34,073 nt of DNA, from assembly GCA_019242655.1 (NCBI GenBank), contig JAFAVH010000214.1:1-34073 (forward strand), in the 5' to 3' direction. The position numbers and the translations under genes are program-made. Shown in pieces: positions 1-9,081 of the stretch. The stretch is from Methylobacteriaceae bacterium. GTDB taxonomy: Bacteria; Pseudomonadota; Alphaproteobacteria; Rhizobiales; Beijerinckiaceae. Position 1 is the first letter of the stretch, and every line of letters starts with the position of its first letter. The notes under the pieces were generated by a model that did no database searches, was not told the DNA's origin, and saw nothing but the letters and a program-made list of their open reading frames with translations.

Positions 1-2
1 GA

Positions 3-65
3 GGCTATCCGGGAGAGAGGCTGGCGGCGTCAAGCGCTTGGCCCCATTTGAAGCCGCATGCGTGA
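3..65 (+). CDS. 3' end of an upstream gene, possibly mtaB
   Basis: An open frame enters from the left edge and stops at TGA, six bases before the ftsY start. Only about 20 residues are visible, including GYPGERLAA. In Rhizobiales the gene before ftsY is often mtaB (tRNA t6A37 methylthiotransferase), whose C-terminal TRAM domain tends to end in a similar G-x-x-G-x-x-L-x-A pattern. That assignment is inference from gene order plus a weak match. Another frame stops at the TAA overlapping the ftsY start, so even the frame is not certain. Confidence 0.3.
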   Translation, partial: GYPGERLAASSAWPHLKPHA

Positions 66-71
66 GCGCCG

Positions 72-1151
72 ATGAGTAACGAAAACGAGGTGAAGGAGAC
101 GAAGCCGGGATTTTTGGGCCGCCTCTTCGGTCGCGGCGCGCCCGAAATTGCGCCCGTGGAGCCGCCTCCCGCCGAAACGCCGGCGCCGATCACCTCTGAG
201 CCGCCGCCTGCTGCGCTCGCCCCTGCCGAACCGAAACAGTCTTGGTGGAAGCGGCTTTCGTCAGGGCTTTCGCGCTCCTCGAACGCGATCGGGCAGGGCA
301 TCACCGATATCTTCACCAAGCGCAAGCTCGACGTCACGACGCTTGAAGATCTCGAGGACGTGCTGGTGCGTGCCGATCTCGGCGTTACTGCGTCGCAGCG
401 CATTTCCGAGGCGGTCGGGCGCGGGCGCTACGATCGCGAGATCGATCCCGCAGAGGTGCGCGCGGTGCTCGCCGACGAGGTCGAGCGCAGCCTTGCGCCG
501 GTGGCGCTTCCGCTGCAGATCGACTGGTCGAAGAAGCCGTTCATTGTGCTCGTCGTCGGCGTCAACGGCTCCGGCAAGACGACGACGATCGGCAAGATCG
601 CATCGAAATATCGCGCCGAAGGCCGCGCGGTGATGCTCGCCGCCGGCGACACGTTCCGCGCCGCCGCGATCGAGCAGCTGCGCATCTGGGGCGCACGCAT
701 CGGCGCTGACGTGATCGCGCGCGAACAGGGTTCGGATGCAGCGAGTCTCGCTTTCGATGCGGTCCAGGCGGCCAAAGCCGAAGGCGCCGACCTCCTTCTC
801 ATCGATACGGCGGGACGGCTGCAGAACCGCGCCGAGCTCATGTCGGAACTCGAGAAGATCGTCCGGGTCATCAAGAAAATCGACAGTGCGGCGCCGCACG
901 CCGTCTTGCTCGTTCTCGACGCCACTGTCGGTCAAAACGCGCTGAACCAGGTCGAAATCTTTGCCCGCACTGCCGGCGTCACCGGTCTCGTCATGACCAA
1001 GCTCGATGGCACCGCGCGCGGCGGAATCCTTGTGGCGATCGCCGAAAAGTACAGAATGCCGGTGCATTTCATCGGTGTCGGGGAAGGCGCCGATGATCTC
1101 GAACCATTCGAGGCGCGCGATTTTGCGCGCGCCATCGCCGGACTAGAATAG
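72..1151 (+). CDS. ftsY: Signal recognition particle receptor FtsY
   Basis: SRP receptor GTPase that docks the Ffh/SRP-ribosome complex at the inner membrane for co-translational insertion of membrane proteins. The 359-residue protein has a short Pro/Ala/Glu-rich A region (about 1-55), a helical N domain (about 60-150) and a complete NG GTPase. Visible motifs are the P-loop GVNGSGKTT (163-171), DTFRAAA (193-199), DTAGR (245-249) and TKLDGTARGG (309-318). The A region is much shorter than in E. coli, which is usual for alphaproteobacteria. The ATG lies six bases after the preceding stop and lacks a clear Shine-Dalgarno, suggesting translational coupling. yciB follows closely. Confidence 0.97.
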   Translation: MSNENEVKETKPGFLGRLFGRGAPEIAPVEPPPAETPAPITSEPPPAALAPAEPKQSWWKRLSSGLSRSSNAIGQGITDIFTKRKLDVTTLEDLEDVLVRADLGVTASQRISEAVGRGRYDREIDPAEVRAVLADEVERSLAPVALPLQIDWSKKPFIVLVVGVNGSGKTTTIGKIASKYRAEGRAVMLAAGDTFRAAAIEQLRIWGARIGADVIAREQGSDAASLAFDAVQAAKAEGADLLLIDTAGRLQNRAELMSELEKIVRVIKKIDSAAPHAVLLVLDATVGQNALNQVEIFARTAGVTGLVMTKLDGTARGGILVAIAEKYRMPVHFIGVGEGADDLEPFEARDFARAIAGLE

Positions 1152-1169
1152 ATTTTGGAGGAAACGTCA

Positions 1170-1796
1170 GTGACAGTCGAGACGTCCGGCAAGAGCGCCG
1201 GAACTTACATCCAGTCAAAGAAGCGCGTGCCGAAGCCCGCCGTGAAACTCGCGCTCGAACTTGGACCGCTCGCGCTTTTCTTCATCACCAACCTGAAATT
1301 CGGCATCTTCCCGGCAACCGGCGTGCTCATGGGAAGCGTGCTCGTCGCGCTTGCGATATCGTATTATCTGACGCAGCGCTTGCCGATCATGCCTGTTGTC
1401 ACCGCAATCGCCGTGACCGTTTTCGGCGCGCTGACCTTTCTTCTGCACGATGAGATTTTCATCAAGCTGAAGCCGACGATCGTGAATTCGTTATTCGGCG
1501 CGACGCTGCTTGGCGCGCTCGCGTTCGGCAAACCGCTTCTACCGATCGTGCTCGACAGCGTGATGCATTTATCGGAAGAGGGCTGGCGCAAGCTGACGCT
1601 GCGCTGGGGCATTTTCTTTTTTGTGCTTGCGGGTTTGAACGAAATCGTTTGGCGCACGCAGTCGACGGACTTCTGGGCGGGGTTCAAGGCGTTCGGCATC
1701 ATGCCGCTGACGGTTCTTTTCGCCCTGACTCAGGTCCCGCTGATCATGCGCTGTGAAGTGAAGCCCACCGAGGAGAAGACCGAAGCGCATTTTTAA
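1170..1796 (+). CDS. yciB: Septation protein A / inner membrane protein YciB
   Basis: Polytopic inner-membrane protein of the YciB/IspZ (septation protein A) family, linked in enterobacteria to cell-envelope synthesis and septation. It is about 208 residues with roughly five hydrophobic segments, and carries family-like stretches such as KPTIVNSLFGA and GWRKLTLRWG followed by a WRTQSTDFW-type segment. The ORF track begins at a TTG, but the better start is the GTG at 1170, preceded by GGAGGA about seven bases away; the TTG overlaps that ribosome-binding site. It lies directly after ftsY, a common Rhizobiales pair, so the two are probably cotranscribed. Confidence 0.92.
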   Translation: MTVETSGKSAGTYIQSKKRVPKPAVKLALELGPLALFFITNLKFGIFPATGVLMGSVLVALAISYYLTQRLPIMPVVTAIAVTVFGALTFLLHDEIFIKLKPTIVNSLFGATLLGALAFGKPLLPIVLDSVMHLSEEGWRKLTLRWGIFFFVLAGLNEIVWRTQSTDFWAGFKAFGIMPLTVLFALTQVPLIMRCEVKPTEEKTEAHF

Positions 1797-2111
1797 TGCT
1801 CCGAGGTCGGTTGCGATAGGATACAAGCGGCTTGCACCGACGCCGCACGCGGGACGAGCAAGGTCGCAACATTCGCAGTCAGTAGAATCATAATGGCAGC
1901 AACGAGGCGGCCGAGTTTCGTGCCGAGGACACGTTGCGAGCCAGCCGGGTGATCCATTTTAAAGATTCTTCAAGACTGATGGCGATGCCGCAGAATTTGC
2001 CGGATTCATTAAAACTTTCTTAAGAAGCGCTCGGCCGCGAGCGCCGCGCAAATCGAGGATGGCGCCGGCTGCCCCAACCCACTAGGGTCGGACCCGAGAC
2101 AGGAGTAGTTG
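1797..2111. other. Intergenic spacer of about 315 bases with no recognisable gene
   Basis: No convincing ORF on either strand: the short minus-strand ORFs here are shadows running out of the flanking genes. The middle (about 1955-2030) is noticeably more AT-rich than its surroundings and probably carries the promoter of the CoA-ester lyase. It contains the perfect TTAA-N7-TTAA motif listed separately. A clean AGGAG lies at 2101-2105 before the next start. Confidence 0.6.
2009..2023. promoter_or_regulatory. Candidate CtrA binding motif TTAA-N7-TTAA
   Basis: The sequence reads TTAA, seven bases (AACTTTC), TTAA, which exactly fits the full consensus of the alphaproteobacterial cell-cycle regulator CtrA. 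It is about 90 bases upstream of the CoA-ester lyase start, in an AT-rich patch of GC-rich DNA. A match this short can occur by chance in AT-rich DNA, so the assignment is tentative. Confidence 0.35.
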
Positions 2112-2990
2112 ATGATCCTTCGGCCCCGCCGCAGCGCATTGTACATGCCGGGCTCGAATGCCCGGGCGCTGGAAAAGGCCAAGAGCTTGCCGGCCGATGT
2201 GCTGATTTTCGACCTCGAGGACGCGGTCTCTCCCGAAAGCAAGGTTGCGGCGCGTGACCAGGTCGTCGCAGCCCTGCGCCAGGGTGGTTACGGCAACCGC
2301 GAGATCGTCGTGCGGGTCAACGCGCCCGATACGCCCTGGGGCAAGGACGACCTGTCGGCGGTAGCCGAAGCGCGCCCGGACGCGATCCTGGTGCCGAAAG
2401 TCTCGACTCCGGGCGACGTCATGATGGCGGCAAGCCGCATCCGCGAGGGTAATGCCTCCGACCGCACGCGGCTCTGGGCGATGATGGAAACGCCGCTCGC
2501 AATCCTCAACGCGGACTCGATCGCCCGCACCGGGGCCGACCCTGCCTCCCGGCTGTCGCTGCTCGTCATGGGCACGAACGACATTGCCAAGGACACGCGC
2601 GCGCGTCTGACGCCCGGCCGCCCGGCAATGCTCGCCTATCTCTCGATCTGCGTCGCGGCCGCGCGCGCGCACGGGCTCGAAATTCTCGACGGCGTCTACA
2701 ACGACTTCAACGACGAAGCCGGTTTCAAGGCCGAATGCGAGCAGGGCCGCGATCTCGGCATGGACGGCAAGACGCTGATCCATCCAAACCAGGTCGCAAC
2801 CGCCAACACGATGTTCGCGCCGGCCGAGGAAGAGGTTGCCTGGGCGCAAAAGATCATCACCGTGTTCGAAACGCCGGAAAACCGCAGCAAAGGCGCGGTG
2901 CAGATCGAGGGTCGCATGGTCGAGCGCCTGCATGCCGAGATGGCGCAGCGCACCGTCGCGGTCGCCCGCGCCATCGCCGCCCGCGCTTGA
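2112..2990 (+). CDS. CitE-like CoA-ester lyase (HpcH/HpaI aldolase superfamily)
   Basis: Single-domain lyase of the CitE/malyl-CoA/citramalyl-CoA lyase group, which cleaves or condenses acyl-CoA hydroxy-acids (for example malyl-CoA to glyoxylate and acetyl-CoA) with Mg2+. The 292 residues show the N-terminal RSALYMPGSN and FDLEDAV motifs, LVPKV, METPLAI (metal-ligand Glu), GTNDIAKD (metal-ligand Asp) and C-terminal LIHPNQV, all in family order. The ORF track starts at a TTG; the ATG at 2112, six bases after AGGAG, is preferred. Substrate cannot be decided: malyl-CoA, beta-methylmalyl-CoA and citramalyl-CoA are all possible. It sits where hemC/hemD often lie in relatives, before the Mic60-like gene. 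Confidence 0.85.
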   Translation: MILRPRRSALYMPGSNARALEKAKSLPADVLIFDLEDAVSPESKVAARDQVVAALRQGGYGNREIVVRVNAPDTPWGKDDLSAVAEARPDAILVPKVSTPGDVMMAASRIREGNASDRTRLWAMMETPLAILNADSIARTGADPASRLSLLVMGTNDIAKDTRARLTPGRPAMLAYLSICVAAARAHGLEILDGVYNDFNDEAGFKAECEQGRDLGMDGKTLIHPNQVATANTMFAPAEEEVAWAQKIITVFETPENRSKGAVQIEGRMVERLHAEMAQRTVAVARAIAARA

Positions 2991-3011
2991 GCTGAGCCGC
3001 AAGTGCCCCAA

Positions 3012-4355
3012 ATGCCTGACGAGAAAAATGGAGATCGCGAGGGGATGGCGACCGAAAAGGGGGAGACACCGGAGCGGCCGCCGATCCCGGGCGACCTGCC
3101 CTATCGCGAGCCGCCCGTCATCGAGGGCAAGGCGGAAGAGGTTCACGAGACGACGCTCGACCCGGCTGCGGCTGGCGCCGACACGCCCGCGGAAGCCCCG
3201 TCCGGCGGGTCGATGGATGAATTGAAGGCCGCGGTCGAAGACGCTTTGGGATCGCATGAGGCTGCCACGCCGCCGCCACCGCAGGCGCCCGAGCCCGCGC
3301 CGCCGATTGTAACCGAGCCGCCGCGCCGCTGGCCGGTCTGGCCGCTGGCGCTTGCTGCTTTGATCGGCCTCATCCCCGGTCTTGCCGCGTTGTGGCTCGC
3401 GCTGCAGCCGCGGCAGGACGATGCTGCGAACGCGGCCACCGCGCTGCGCGGCGATATCAGCCGGCTCGCTTCGCGCGTGGATGCTTTGGAGAAGCGCCCG
3501 GATGCCGGCGCGCTGCGCGATACCGTCGCTGCGCTCGACAAAAGGATTGCCAGCACCGAAACGCTGGCGCGCAATGCGCAATCGGCTGCGGACAAAGCGT
3601 CGAACGATGCCAAAGCGGCCGCGACTGCAGCTCAGAGTGCGCCCGATCACCCGCCGGCGGTAGGTTCCGCGCCGGCGACGCCATCACTCGACATCGCGCC
3701 GCTCCAACAACAGGTCGGCAATGCCGACAGCCGCATCACGGCGCTCGACCAGAAACTTGGAGCACTGCAGGCCAAGGTCGATCAGCCGAAAACGGATGCG
3801 CGCGCACCGACCGCCGACAAACAGACGGAAACGGCTGCGGAAAATCCCGCCGCGCTCGCTGTCGTCGCGCAAAGCGTCATGCAGGCGCTGCCGCGCGGAA
3901 CGCCGTTTGCGACTGAACTCTCCGCGCTGAAGTCGTTGAAAGCCGATCCCGCCAAAGTCGCGGCGCTCGAGCCGTTGGCGCAAAGCGGCGCGCCGACGTC
4001 GCGTGCGCTCGCCGACCGCTTCCGCCCACTCGCCGACGAGATCGCGAAAGAAGATCAGCCATCCGAAGGCTCGTTCTTCGAACGCATAGCGCATAGCGCC
4101 ACAAATCTCGTGCGCGTTCGTTCTCCAGGCGAAAAACCCGGCAGCGATCCCGCAGCACTCGCCTCGCAAATTCAGGCGGCGCTCGATCGCGGCGATCTCA
4201 ATCGCGCACACGATCTGTGGACGAAGCTTCCCGACCGCGCCAAGACCCGCTCGCAAGACTTCGCGCGCGCGCTCGATGCGCGAATTGCCGCTGACAACGC
4301 AGCGCAGACGCTTGCAAGCGACGCAATCGGGCGGCTCGCCAAACCTCGATCATGA
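3012..4355 (+). CDS. Mitofilin (Mic60)-like inner membrane protein
   Basis: Alphaproteobacterial relative of mitochondrial Mic60 (COG4223 type), thought to shape or bridge the envelope. It has an acidic, Pro-rich cytoplasmic N-terminus (about 1-105), one transmembrane helix (about 110-131, PLALAALIGLIPGLAALWL), an Ala/Asp/Lys-rich coiled coil (about 145-270), and a conserved C-terminal region from about 280 with a mitofilin-signature-like segment that ends in helices. GTG 3003 and ATG 3045 are alternative starts; ATG 3012 is chosen without a strong ribosome-binding site. hemY follows after 14 bases, the conserved partner of this family. Membership rests on architecture and neighbourhood. Confidence 0.82.
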   Translation: MPDEKNGDREGMATEKGETPERPPIPGDLPYREPPVIEGKAEEVHETTLDPAAAGADTPAEAPSGGSMDELKAAVEDALGSHEAATPPPPQAPEPAPPIVTEPPRRWPVWPLALAALIGLIPGLAALWLALQPRQDDAANAATALRGDISRLASRVDALEKRPDAGALRDTVAALDKRIASTETLARNAQSAADKASNDAKAAATAAQSAPDHPPAVGSAPATPSLDIAPLQQQVGNADSRITALDQKLGALQAKVDQPKTDARAPTADKQTETAAENPAALAVVAQSVMQALPRGTPFATELSALKSLKADPAKVAALEPLAQSGAPTSRALADRFRPLADEIAKEDQPSEGSFFERIAHSATNLVRVRSPGEKPGSDPAALASQIQAALDRGDLNRAHDLWTKLPDRAKTRSQDFARALDARIAADNAAQTLASDAIGRLAKPRS

Positions 4356-4369
4356 GAGTGGCTTAGATC

Positions 4370-5968
4370 ATGATCCGCATCCTCATCTTTTTTGCCGTCC
4401 TTGCCGCGATCGCGTTCGGCCTTGCCTGGCTCGCCGATCGTCCCGGCGACATCGTGCTCACCTGGCAAGGTTACCGCATCGAGACCTCGCTGCTCGTCGG
4501 TCTCGGCATCGTTTTGCTCAGCGCGATTGCCCTCGCGATCGTGTGGACAATTTTGCGCTTCATTTTCCGCATTCCTTCGCTGATGGCGCTGGCGCGCAAA
4601 GCGCGCCGCCGCAACAAAGGTTATGCGGCGCTGTCACGCGGCATCCTTGCCGCCGGCGCGGGCGACGTGCGCCTCGCGCGCAAATCCGCGAATGAGGCGA
4701 ACCGTCACCTGCCGGAAGAGCCGCTGTCATTGCTTTTGCGCGCGCAGGCCGCGCAGCTTTCGCAAGACCGCGACGCGGCGGAAGCGGCGTTCAACGAGAT
4801 GATGACGCGTCCCGAAACGCGTCTTCTCGGTTTACGCGGTTTGCACATCGAGGCACGCCGGCGCGGCGATAACGATGCGGCGCATCATTATGCCTCGCAG
4901 GCGCATCGCATCGCGCCACTGCCTTGGGCCGGCACCGCCGTGCTCGAACATCACGCCTCGCGCGCCGATTGGGAGGGCGCACTTGCAACCGTCGACTCCA
5001 ACCTGAAGGCGCATGCAATCGATGCGCAAACGGCGGAACGCCAGCGCGCCGTGCTCGAAACGGCGATCGCACTGGAAAGACAGGGGACCGATGCCACCGG
5101 CGCACTCGCGCTGGCGCGCCGCGCGCTGAAGCGCCGGCCGGAGCTTGTTCCCGCGGTTGCACTTGCGTCGCTGCTGTTTGCGCGCCGCGGCGAAATCCGC
5201 AAAGCGTCCGCCGTCGTCGAACGGGCCTGGCAGAAGATGCCGCATCCCGATCTCGCCGCGGCTTATCTCGACGTGCGCCCCGGCGATTCGAGTGTCGACC
5301 GACTGGAACGCGCGCGGCGGCTCTTCCGATTGAAGCAGGACAGCACCGAAGGCCGTATTGCGCTCGCCCGTGCCGCGCTCGCCGCGCGCGAATTCAAGAC
5401 GGCGCGCGACGCGATGGCGCCGCTCGTCGCACCGGGCGAGCGGCCGACGTCGCGCATGTGCCTCATCATGGCGGAGATCGAAGAGGCGCAGCACGGCGAC
5501 AGCGGCGCCGTGCGCGAATGGCTGGCGCGCGGCTCGCGCGCGCCAAGCGACGCCGCGTGGATTGCCGACAGCATCATCTCATCGCAATGGGCGCCAATCT
5601 CGCCCGTGACAGGCAAGCTCGATGCGTTCGAATGGCGTCAGCCGGACGAGCGGCTCGACTATATCGAGGCGATGCCCGAGGCGACGGAAGAGATCGAGAC
5701 ACAAGAGGCGCCGCCGGCACTGACCGCACCGGAGCCGGTCGCGGAAAGCGCGGCGCGCGACGAGATCATCCCGCCGCCGGAGAACAAGAGCAACGGCGCA
5801 GCCGAAACGGAACCCGAAATCGCTGCCGCGGAGACGAGCGCCATCATCGAACCCGACCAGTCACGCCGCGAGCATCGCGCCACAGGCTCCCGGCCCGTGA
5901 TGTTCCCGCAGCCGGTGCCGCCGGACGATCCCGGCACGGAGCCCGAAAAAGTGCGCCGTGTCGTCTGA
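4370..5968 (+). CDS. hemY: HemY-like TPR membrane protein
   Basis: Proteobacterial HemY: two N-terminal transmembrane segments (about 3-20 and 40-65) with the HemY_N motif around DRPGDIVLTWQGYRIET, then TPR-like helical repeats to about residue 420. The last 110 residues are an acidic, Pro/Glu-rich tail of low complexity. HemY is named from its place in heme operons; it has no enzymatic motif, is unrelated to the Gram-positive protoporphyrinogen oxidase of the same name, and probably acts as a scaffold. It follows the Mic60-like gene by 14 bases and is certainly in the same transcript. Confidence 0.9.
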   Translation: MIRILIFFAVLAAIAFGLAWLADRPGDIVLTWQGYRIETSLLVGLGIVLLSAIALAIVWTILRFIFRIPSLMALARKARRRNKGYAALSRGILAAGAGDVRLARKSANEANRHLPEEPLSLLLRAQAAQLSQDRDAAEAAFNEMMTRPETRLLGLRGLHIEARRRGDNDAAHHYASQAHRIAPLPWAGTAVLEHHASRADWEGALATVDSNLKAHAIDAQTAERQRAVLETAIALERQGTDATGALALARRALKRRPELVPAVALASLLFARRGEIRKASAVVERAWQKMPHPDLAAAYLDVRPGDSSVDRLERARRLFRLKQDSTEGRIALARAALAAREFKTARDAMAPLVAPGERPTSRMCLIMAEIEEAQHGDSGAVREWLARGSRAPSDAAWIADSIISSQWAPISPVTGKLDAFEWRQPDERLDYIEAMPEATEEIETQEAPPALTAPEPVAESAARDEIIPPPENKSNGAAETEPEIAAAETSAIIEPDQSRREHRATGSRPVMFPQPVPPDDPGTEPEKVRRVV

Positions 5969-6015
5969 TCGGCGAAAGACACTATCTCTTCTGACGAAAG
6001 CCAACCGGACGAACC

Positions 6016-6792
6016 ATGGTCGAATTCGCACTTCCCAAGAACTCGCGTATCACGACGGGCAAGACGTGGCCGAAGCCCGCCGGCAACGAGCTCAAGGAAT
6101 TCCGCATCTATCGCTGGAATCCGGATGACGGCGCCAATCCGCACGTCGACACCTATTTCGTCGATCGCCACGATTGCGGGCCGATGGTGCTCGACGCGAT
6201 CATCTGGATCAAATCGAAGATCGATTCGACGCTGACCTTCCGCCGCTCATGCCGCGAAGGCATTTGCGGCTCCTGCGCGATGAATATCGACGGAACGAAC
6301 ACGCTCGCCTGCACCAAGGGCATGGACGAGATTTCCGGAGCCGTGCGCATCTATCCGCTGCCGCACATGCCGGTGGTCAAGGACCTGGTGCCCGACCTCA
6401 CGCAATTCTACGCGCAGCACGCGTCGATCCAGCCCTGGCTCAAGACCGACACGCCGCAGCCCGAGCACGAATGGCGCCAGACGCCGGCCGACCGCAGCAA
6501 GCTCGACGGACTCTATGAGTGCATTCTGTGCGCCTGCTGCTCGACGTCGTGCCCGAGCTATTGGTGGAATTCCGAGCGCTATCTCGGCCCCGCGGCCTTA
6601 TTGCAAGCGCACCGCTGGCTGCGCGACTCGCGCGACGAGGCGACCGGAGAGCGTCTCGACGACCTCGAAGACCCGTTCCGCCTCTATCGCTGCCACACGA
6701 TCATGAATTGCGCGAAAGCCTGCCCGAAGGGCCTCAATCCGGCGAAGGCGATTTCCGAGATAAAGAACATGATGATCGAACGGCAGATGTAA
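6016..6792 (+). CDS. sdhB: Succinate dehydrogenase iron-sulfur subunit
   Basis: SdhB of respiratory complex II: carries electrons from FAD in SdhA to quinone through three iron-sulfur clusters on the cytoplasmic face of the inner membrane. The 258 residues show the [2Fe-2S] cysteines C79, C84, C87 and C99 ([12 protein letters not shown]) and the C-terminal ferredoxin-like cysteines C169, C172, C175, C179, C226, C232 and C236 for the [4Fe-4S] and [3Fe-4S] clusters. Length and motif order are normal. It lies 47 bases after hemY; no sdhA, sdhC or sdhD lies upstream of it here, so this subunit gene is separated from its usual partners, or those lie elsewhere. Confidence 0.97.
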   Translation: MVEFALPKNSRITTGKTWPKPAGNELKEFRIYRWNPDDGANPHVDTYFVDRHDCGPMVLDAIIWIKSKIDSTLTFRRSCREGICGSCAMNIDGTNTLACTKGMDEISGAVRIYPLPHMPVVKDLVPDLTQFYAQHASIQPWLKTDTPQPEHEWRQTPADRSKLDGLYECILCACCSTSCPSYWWNSERYLGPAALLQAHRWLRDSRDEATGERLDDLEDPFRLYRCHTIMNCAKACPKGLNPAKAISEIKNMMIERQM

Positions 6793-6793
6793 C

Positions 6794-7252
6794 TCACACA
6801 CTGCCCATCGGCCGCACGGCGAGCAGCTCGCGGATGCGTTTGCCCAATCCGTCGCGCACGCCCCTATAGGCATCGAGCATCGTCTCACGCGAGCCTTCGA
6901 TCGCGGTCGGATCGAGCGTCGGCCAATAAACCACGTCGACGGCGTCCGTGCGGATGAATTCGAGCGCGCGGTGATGCGCTTCCGGCGACAGGCTGACGAT
7001 CAGATCGTAGCTTGAATCCTCAAGATCCTCGAACGTGTGCGGCCTATGCTTTTGCAGATCGATGCCGATCTCGTCCATCACGGAGGTGACGAACGGATCG
7101 GGCTTGCCCTGCCGCACGCCGGCGGAAGCGAAGAAGATTTCCTTGCCGAAGAAGTGCCTCGCGATGGCTTCCGCCATCGGCGAGCGGACCGAATTCAAGG
7201 TACAGGCAAAGAGAACTGATTGCGGTCGGCGCGGCGTCTCGCTCGCATTCAT
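6794..7252 (-). CDS. Low-molecular-weight phosphatase / ArsC-like protein
   Basis: 152-residue protein of the low-molecular-weight protein tyrosine phosphatase and thioredoxin-type arsenate reductase superfamily. The P-loop CX5R is visible near the N-terminus (C17 to R23 in CTLNSVRSP), followed by MAEA and AGV motifs, and a WPTLDPTA segment supplies the probable general-acid aspartate. Substrate is unknown; in Rhizobiales this gene follows UPF0262 in a housekeeping block and is not in an ars operon, so phosphatase activity is more likely than arsenate reduction. It starts six bases after UPF0262 and converges with sdhB, leaving one base between stops. Confidence 0.88.
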   Translation of the reverse strand: MNASETPRRPQSVLFACTLNSVRSPMAEAIARHFFGKEIFFASAGVRQGKPDPFVTSVMDEIGIDLQKHRPHTFEDLEDSSYDLIVSLSPEAHHRALEFIRTDAVDVVYWPTLDPTAIEGSRETMLDAYRGVRDGLGKRIRELLAVRPMGSV

Positions 7253-7258
7253 TCACGC

Positions 7259-7744
7259 TCAGCCTTTCCAGTGCAAGGCAGTGACCAGCGTGAACAAGCG
7301 GCGCGCAGTATCGAAATCGCAATCGATCTTGCCTTTGAGCCGCTCGGCAAGCAATTGCGCCCCTTCATTGTGCAAGCCGCGCCGTCCCATGTCGATCGCC
7401 TCGATCTGACTCGGCGACGCCGTGCGAATGGCCGAATAATAGCTCTCGCAGATCATGAAATAGTCTTTGAGCAAGCGACGGAAGGGCGTCAGCGAAATGA
7501 TGTGCGTGATGACGGGATCGCCGTTCTCGCAGCGAATATCGAGCGCGAGCTTTGCGTCGTGCAGCGCAATCGTCAGAGCGTAGGGGCCGCGATCCTCATC
7601 GGGAATGCCGAACGTGTTCTCTTCGATGAGATCGTAGATCGCGATTGCGCGCTCGTGTTCCTGGTCGGCATTGCCGCGCCCGATCGAGGTGTCGTCGAGC
7701 TTCACCGAGAAAAGCCGGTTCTTGCTCGAGTCTGCCGCGCTCAT
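7259..7744 (-). CDS. UPF0262 family protein
   Basis: 161-residue conserved alphaproteobacterial protein of unknown function. Characteristic stretches are [14 protein letters not shown] near residue 30, [37 protein letters not shown] and [11 protein letters not shown] near residue 120. There is no signal peptide or membrane segment, so it is probably cytosolic. The start overlaps the hisD stop by four bases (ATGA), so it is translated from the hisD transcript; the phosphatase gene follows six bases later. Its fixed position between hisD and the phosphatase in this order is the main clue to its role. Confidence 0.9.
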   Translation of the reverse strand: MSAADSSKNRLFSVKLDDTSIGRGNADQEHERAIAIYDLIEENTFGIPDEDRGPYALTIALHDAKLALDIRCENGDPVITHIISLTPFRRLLKDYFMICESYYSAIRTASPSQIEAIDMGRRGLHNEGAQLLAERLKGKIDCDFDTARRLFTLVTALHWKG

Positions 7745-9042
7745 GGCTCGTTGCTGCCAAGCCGCATCGCGACGGAACGCGCATGCGCTTCGAGCTTTTC
7801 GGCGCGGCCGAGCGCGACGGCGGCGGCCCCAAGCGCACGAAGGCCCGCTTCATCGCATTTCAGAATCGACGTGCGCTTCATGAAATCAAGCACACCGAGA
7901 CCGGAGGAAAAACGCGCCGAGCGCGCCGTCGGCAGGACGTGATTTGAACCGCCGACATAATCGCCGATCGCCTCCGGCGTATGCGGACCGATGAAGATCG
8001 CGCCGGCATTGCGAATCTGGTCCGCGAGCGCGTCGGCATCACGGGCAATGATTTCCAAATGCTCAGGCGCGAGCCGATCGACGAGCGTGATCGCGTGTTC
8101 GAGCGCTGGGACAAGGACGATCGCGCCGAAATCGCGCCAGCTCGCGGCGGCGATGGCGTGACGCGGCAGCGTGTCGAGTTGACGCATGATCTCGGTTTCG
8201 ACGGCGTCGGCGAGAGCTTGATCTTCGGTGATCAGGATTGCCTGCGCGGCGCTGTCGTGCTCGGCTTGTGCCAGCATATCGGCTGCGATCCAGGCTGGAT
8301 TGGCGGAGCGATCGGCAAGGACAAGCACCTCGGAGGGCCCGGCGATCATGTCGATGCCGACCGTCCCGAATACGCGCCGCTTGGCGGCAGCGACATAGGC
8401 ATTGCCGGGGCCGATGATCTTCACGACCGGTCTGATCGTCTGCGTTCCGAAAGCCAGAGCCGCAATCGCCTGCGCACCGCCGATGCGATAGAAATCATCG
8501 ACGCCGGCGCGTTTTGCCGCAACGAGCACAAGCGGGTCGATCGCGCCATCGGGCGCGGGGACGACCATCACGAGGCGTTCCACGCCCGCGACTTTCGCCG
8601 GCACCGCATTCATAAGCACCGAGGAGGGATAGCTTGCCGTGCCGCCGGGCACGTAGAGCCCTACGGATTCGAGCGCAGTCCAACGCCAGCCGAGTTCGAC
8701 GCCGATGTCGTCGGTAAAGCGCAAATCCTGCGGCCGCTGCTTCTCGTGAAACGCGCGAATACGCGCGTGCGCAAGTTCAAGTGCGGTGAGAACGTCGCGC
8801 TTGCATTGCGATTCTGCGCGCTCGATTTCTTCGGCGCTTATCGCAAGGCCCGTCTTTGTCAGATCGATGCGATCGAACCGCTGCGAATACTCGACGAGCG
8901 CGGCGTCGCCGCGAGCACGCACGCCGGCGATGATGTCGCGCGCGACCGTATCGACGTCTTCGGATACTTCCCGCTTCATCGCGAGAAGTTGCGCAAAGCG
9001 CTCGCCAAAGTCCGGCATCGCCGTGTCGAGCCGCAGCGGCAT
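7741..9042 (-). CDS. hisD: Histidinol dehydrogenase
   Basis: Zinc- and NAD-dependent enzyme that carries out the last two oxidations of histidine synthesis, L-histidinol to histidinal to histidine, in the cytosol. The 433 residues are full length and show the family signatures [58 protein letters not shown] and, towards the C-terminus, LAPEHLEI and GGSNHVLPT with the metal and catalytic histidines. It lies 39 bases after the DUF2948 gene and overlaps UPF0262. Alphaproteobacteria usually keep hisD in this housekeeping block apart from other his genes. Confidence 0.97.
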   Translation of the reverse strand: MPLRLDTAMPDFGERFAQLLAMKREVSEDVDTVARDIIAGVRARGDAALVEYSQRFDRIDLTKTGLAISAEEIERAESQCKRDVLTALELAHARIRAFHEKQRPQDLRFTDDIGVELGWRWTALESVGLYVPGGTASYPSSVLMNAVPAKVAGVERLVMVVPAPDGAIDPLVLVAAKRAGVDDFYRIGGAQAIAALAFGTQTIRPVVKIIGPGNAYVAAAKRRVFGTVGIDMIAGPSEVLVLADRSANPAWIAADMLAQAEHDSAAQAILITEDQALADAVETEIMRQLDTLPRHAIAAASWRDFGAIVLVPALEHAITLVDRLAPEHLEIIARDADALADQIRNAGAIFIGPHTPEAIGDYVGGSNHVLPTARSARFSSGLGVLDFMKRTSILKCDEAGLRALGAAAVALGRAEKLEAHARSVAMRLGSNEP

Positions 9043-9081
9043 GTCGTCAAGCTCTTTCGCTTTGTTGACCGCGCGATCGGC

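Noticed and set aside
2082-3650. 522-residue minus-strand ORF
   Set aside because: Arg/His-rich shadow of the CoA-ester lyase and Mic60-like genes.
6794-7252. Arsenate reductase / arsenic resistance locus
   Set aside because: The CX5R protein is in a housekeeping block; no arsR, arsB or acr3 gene is present.
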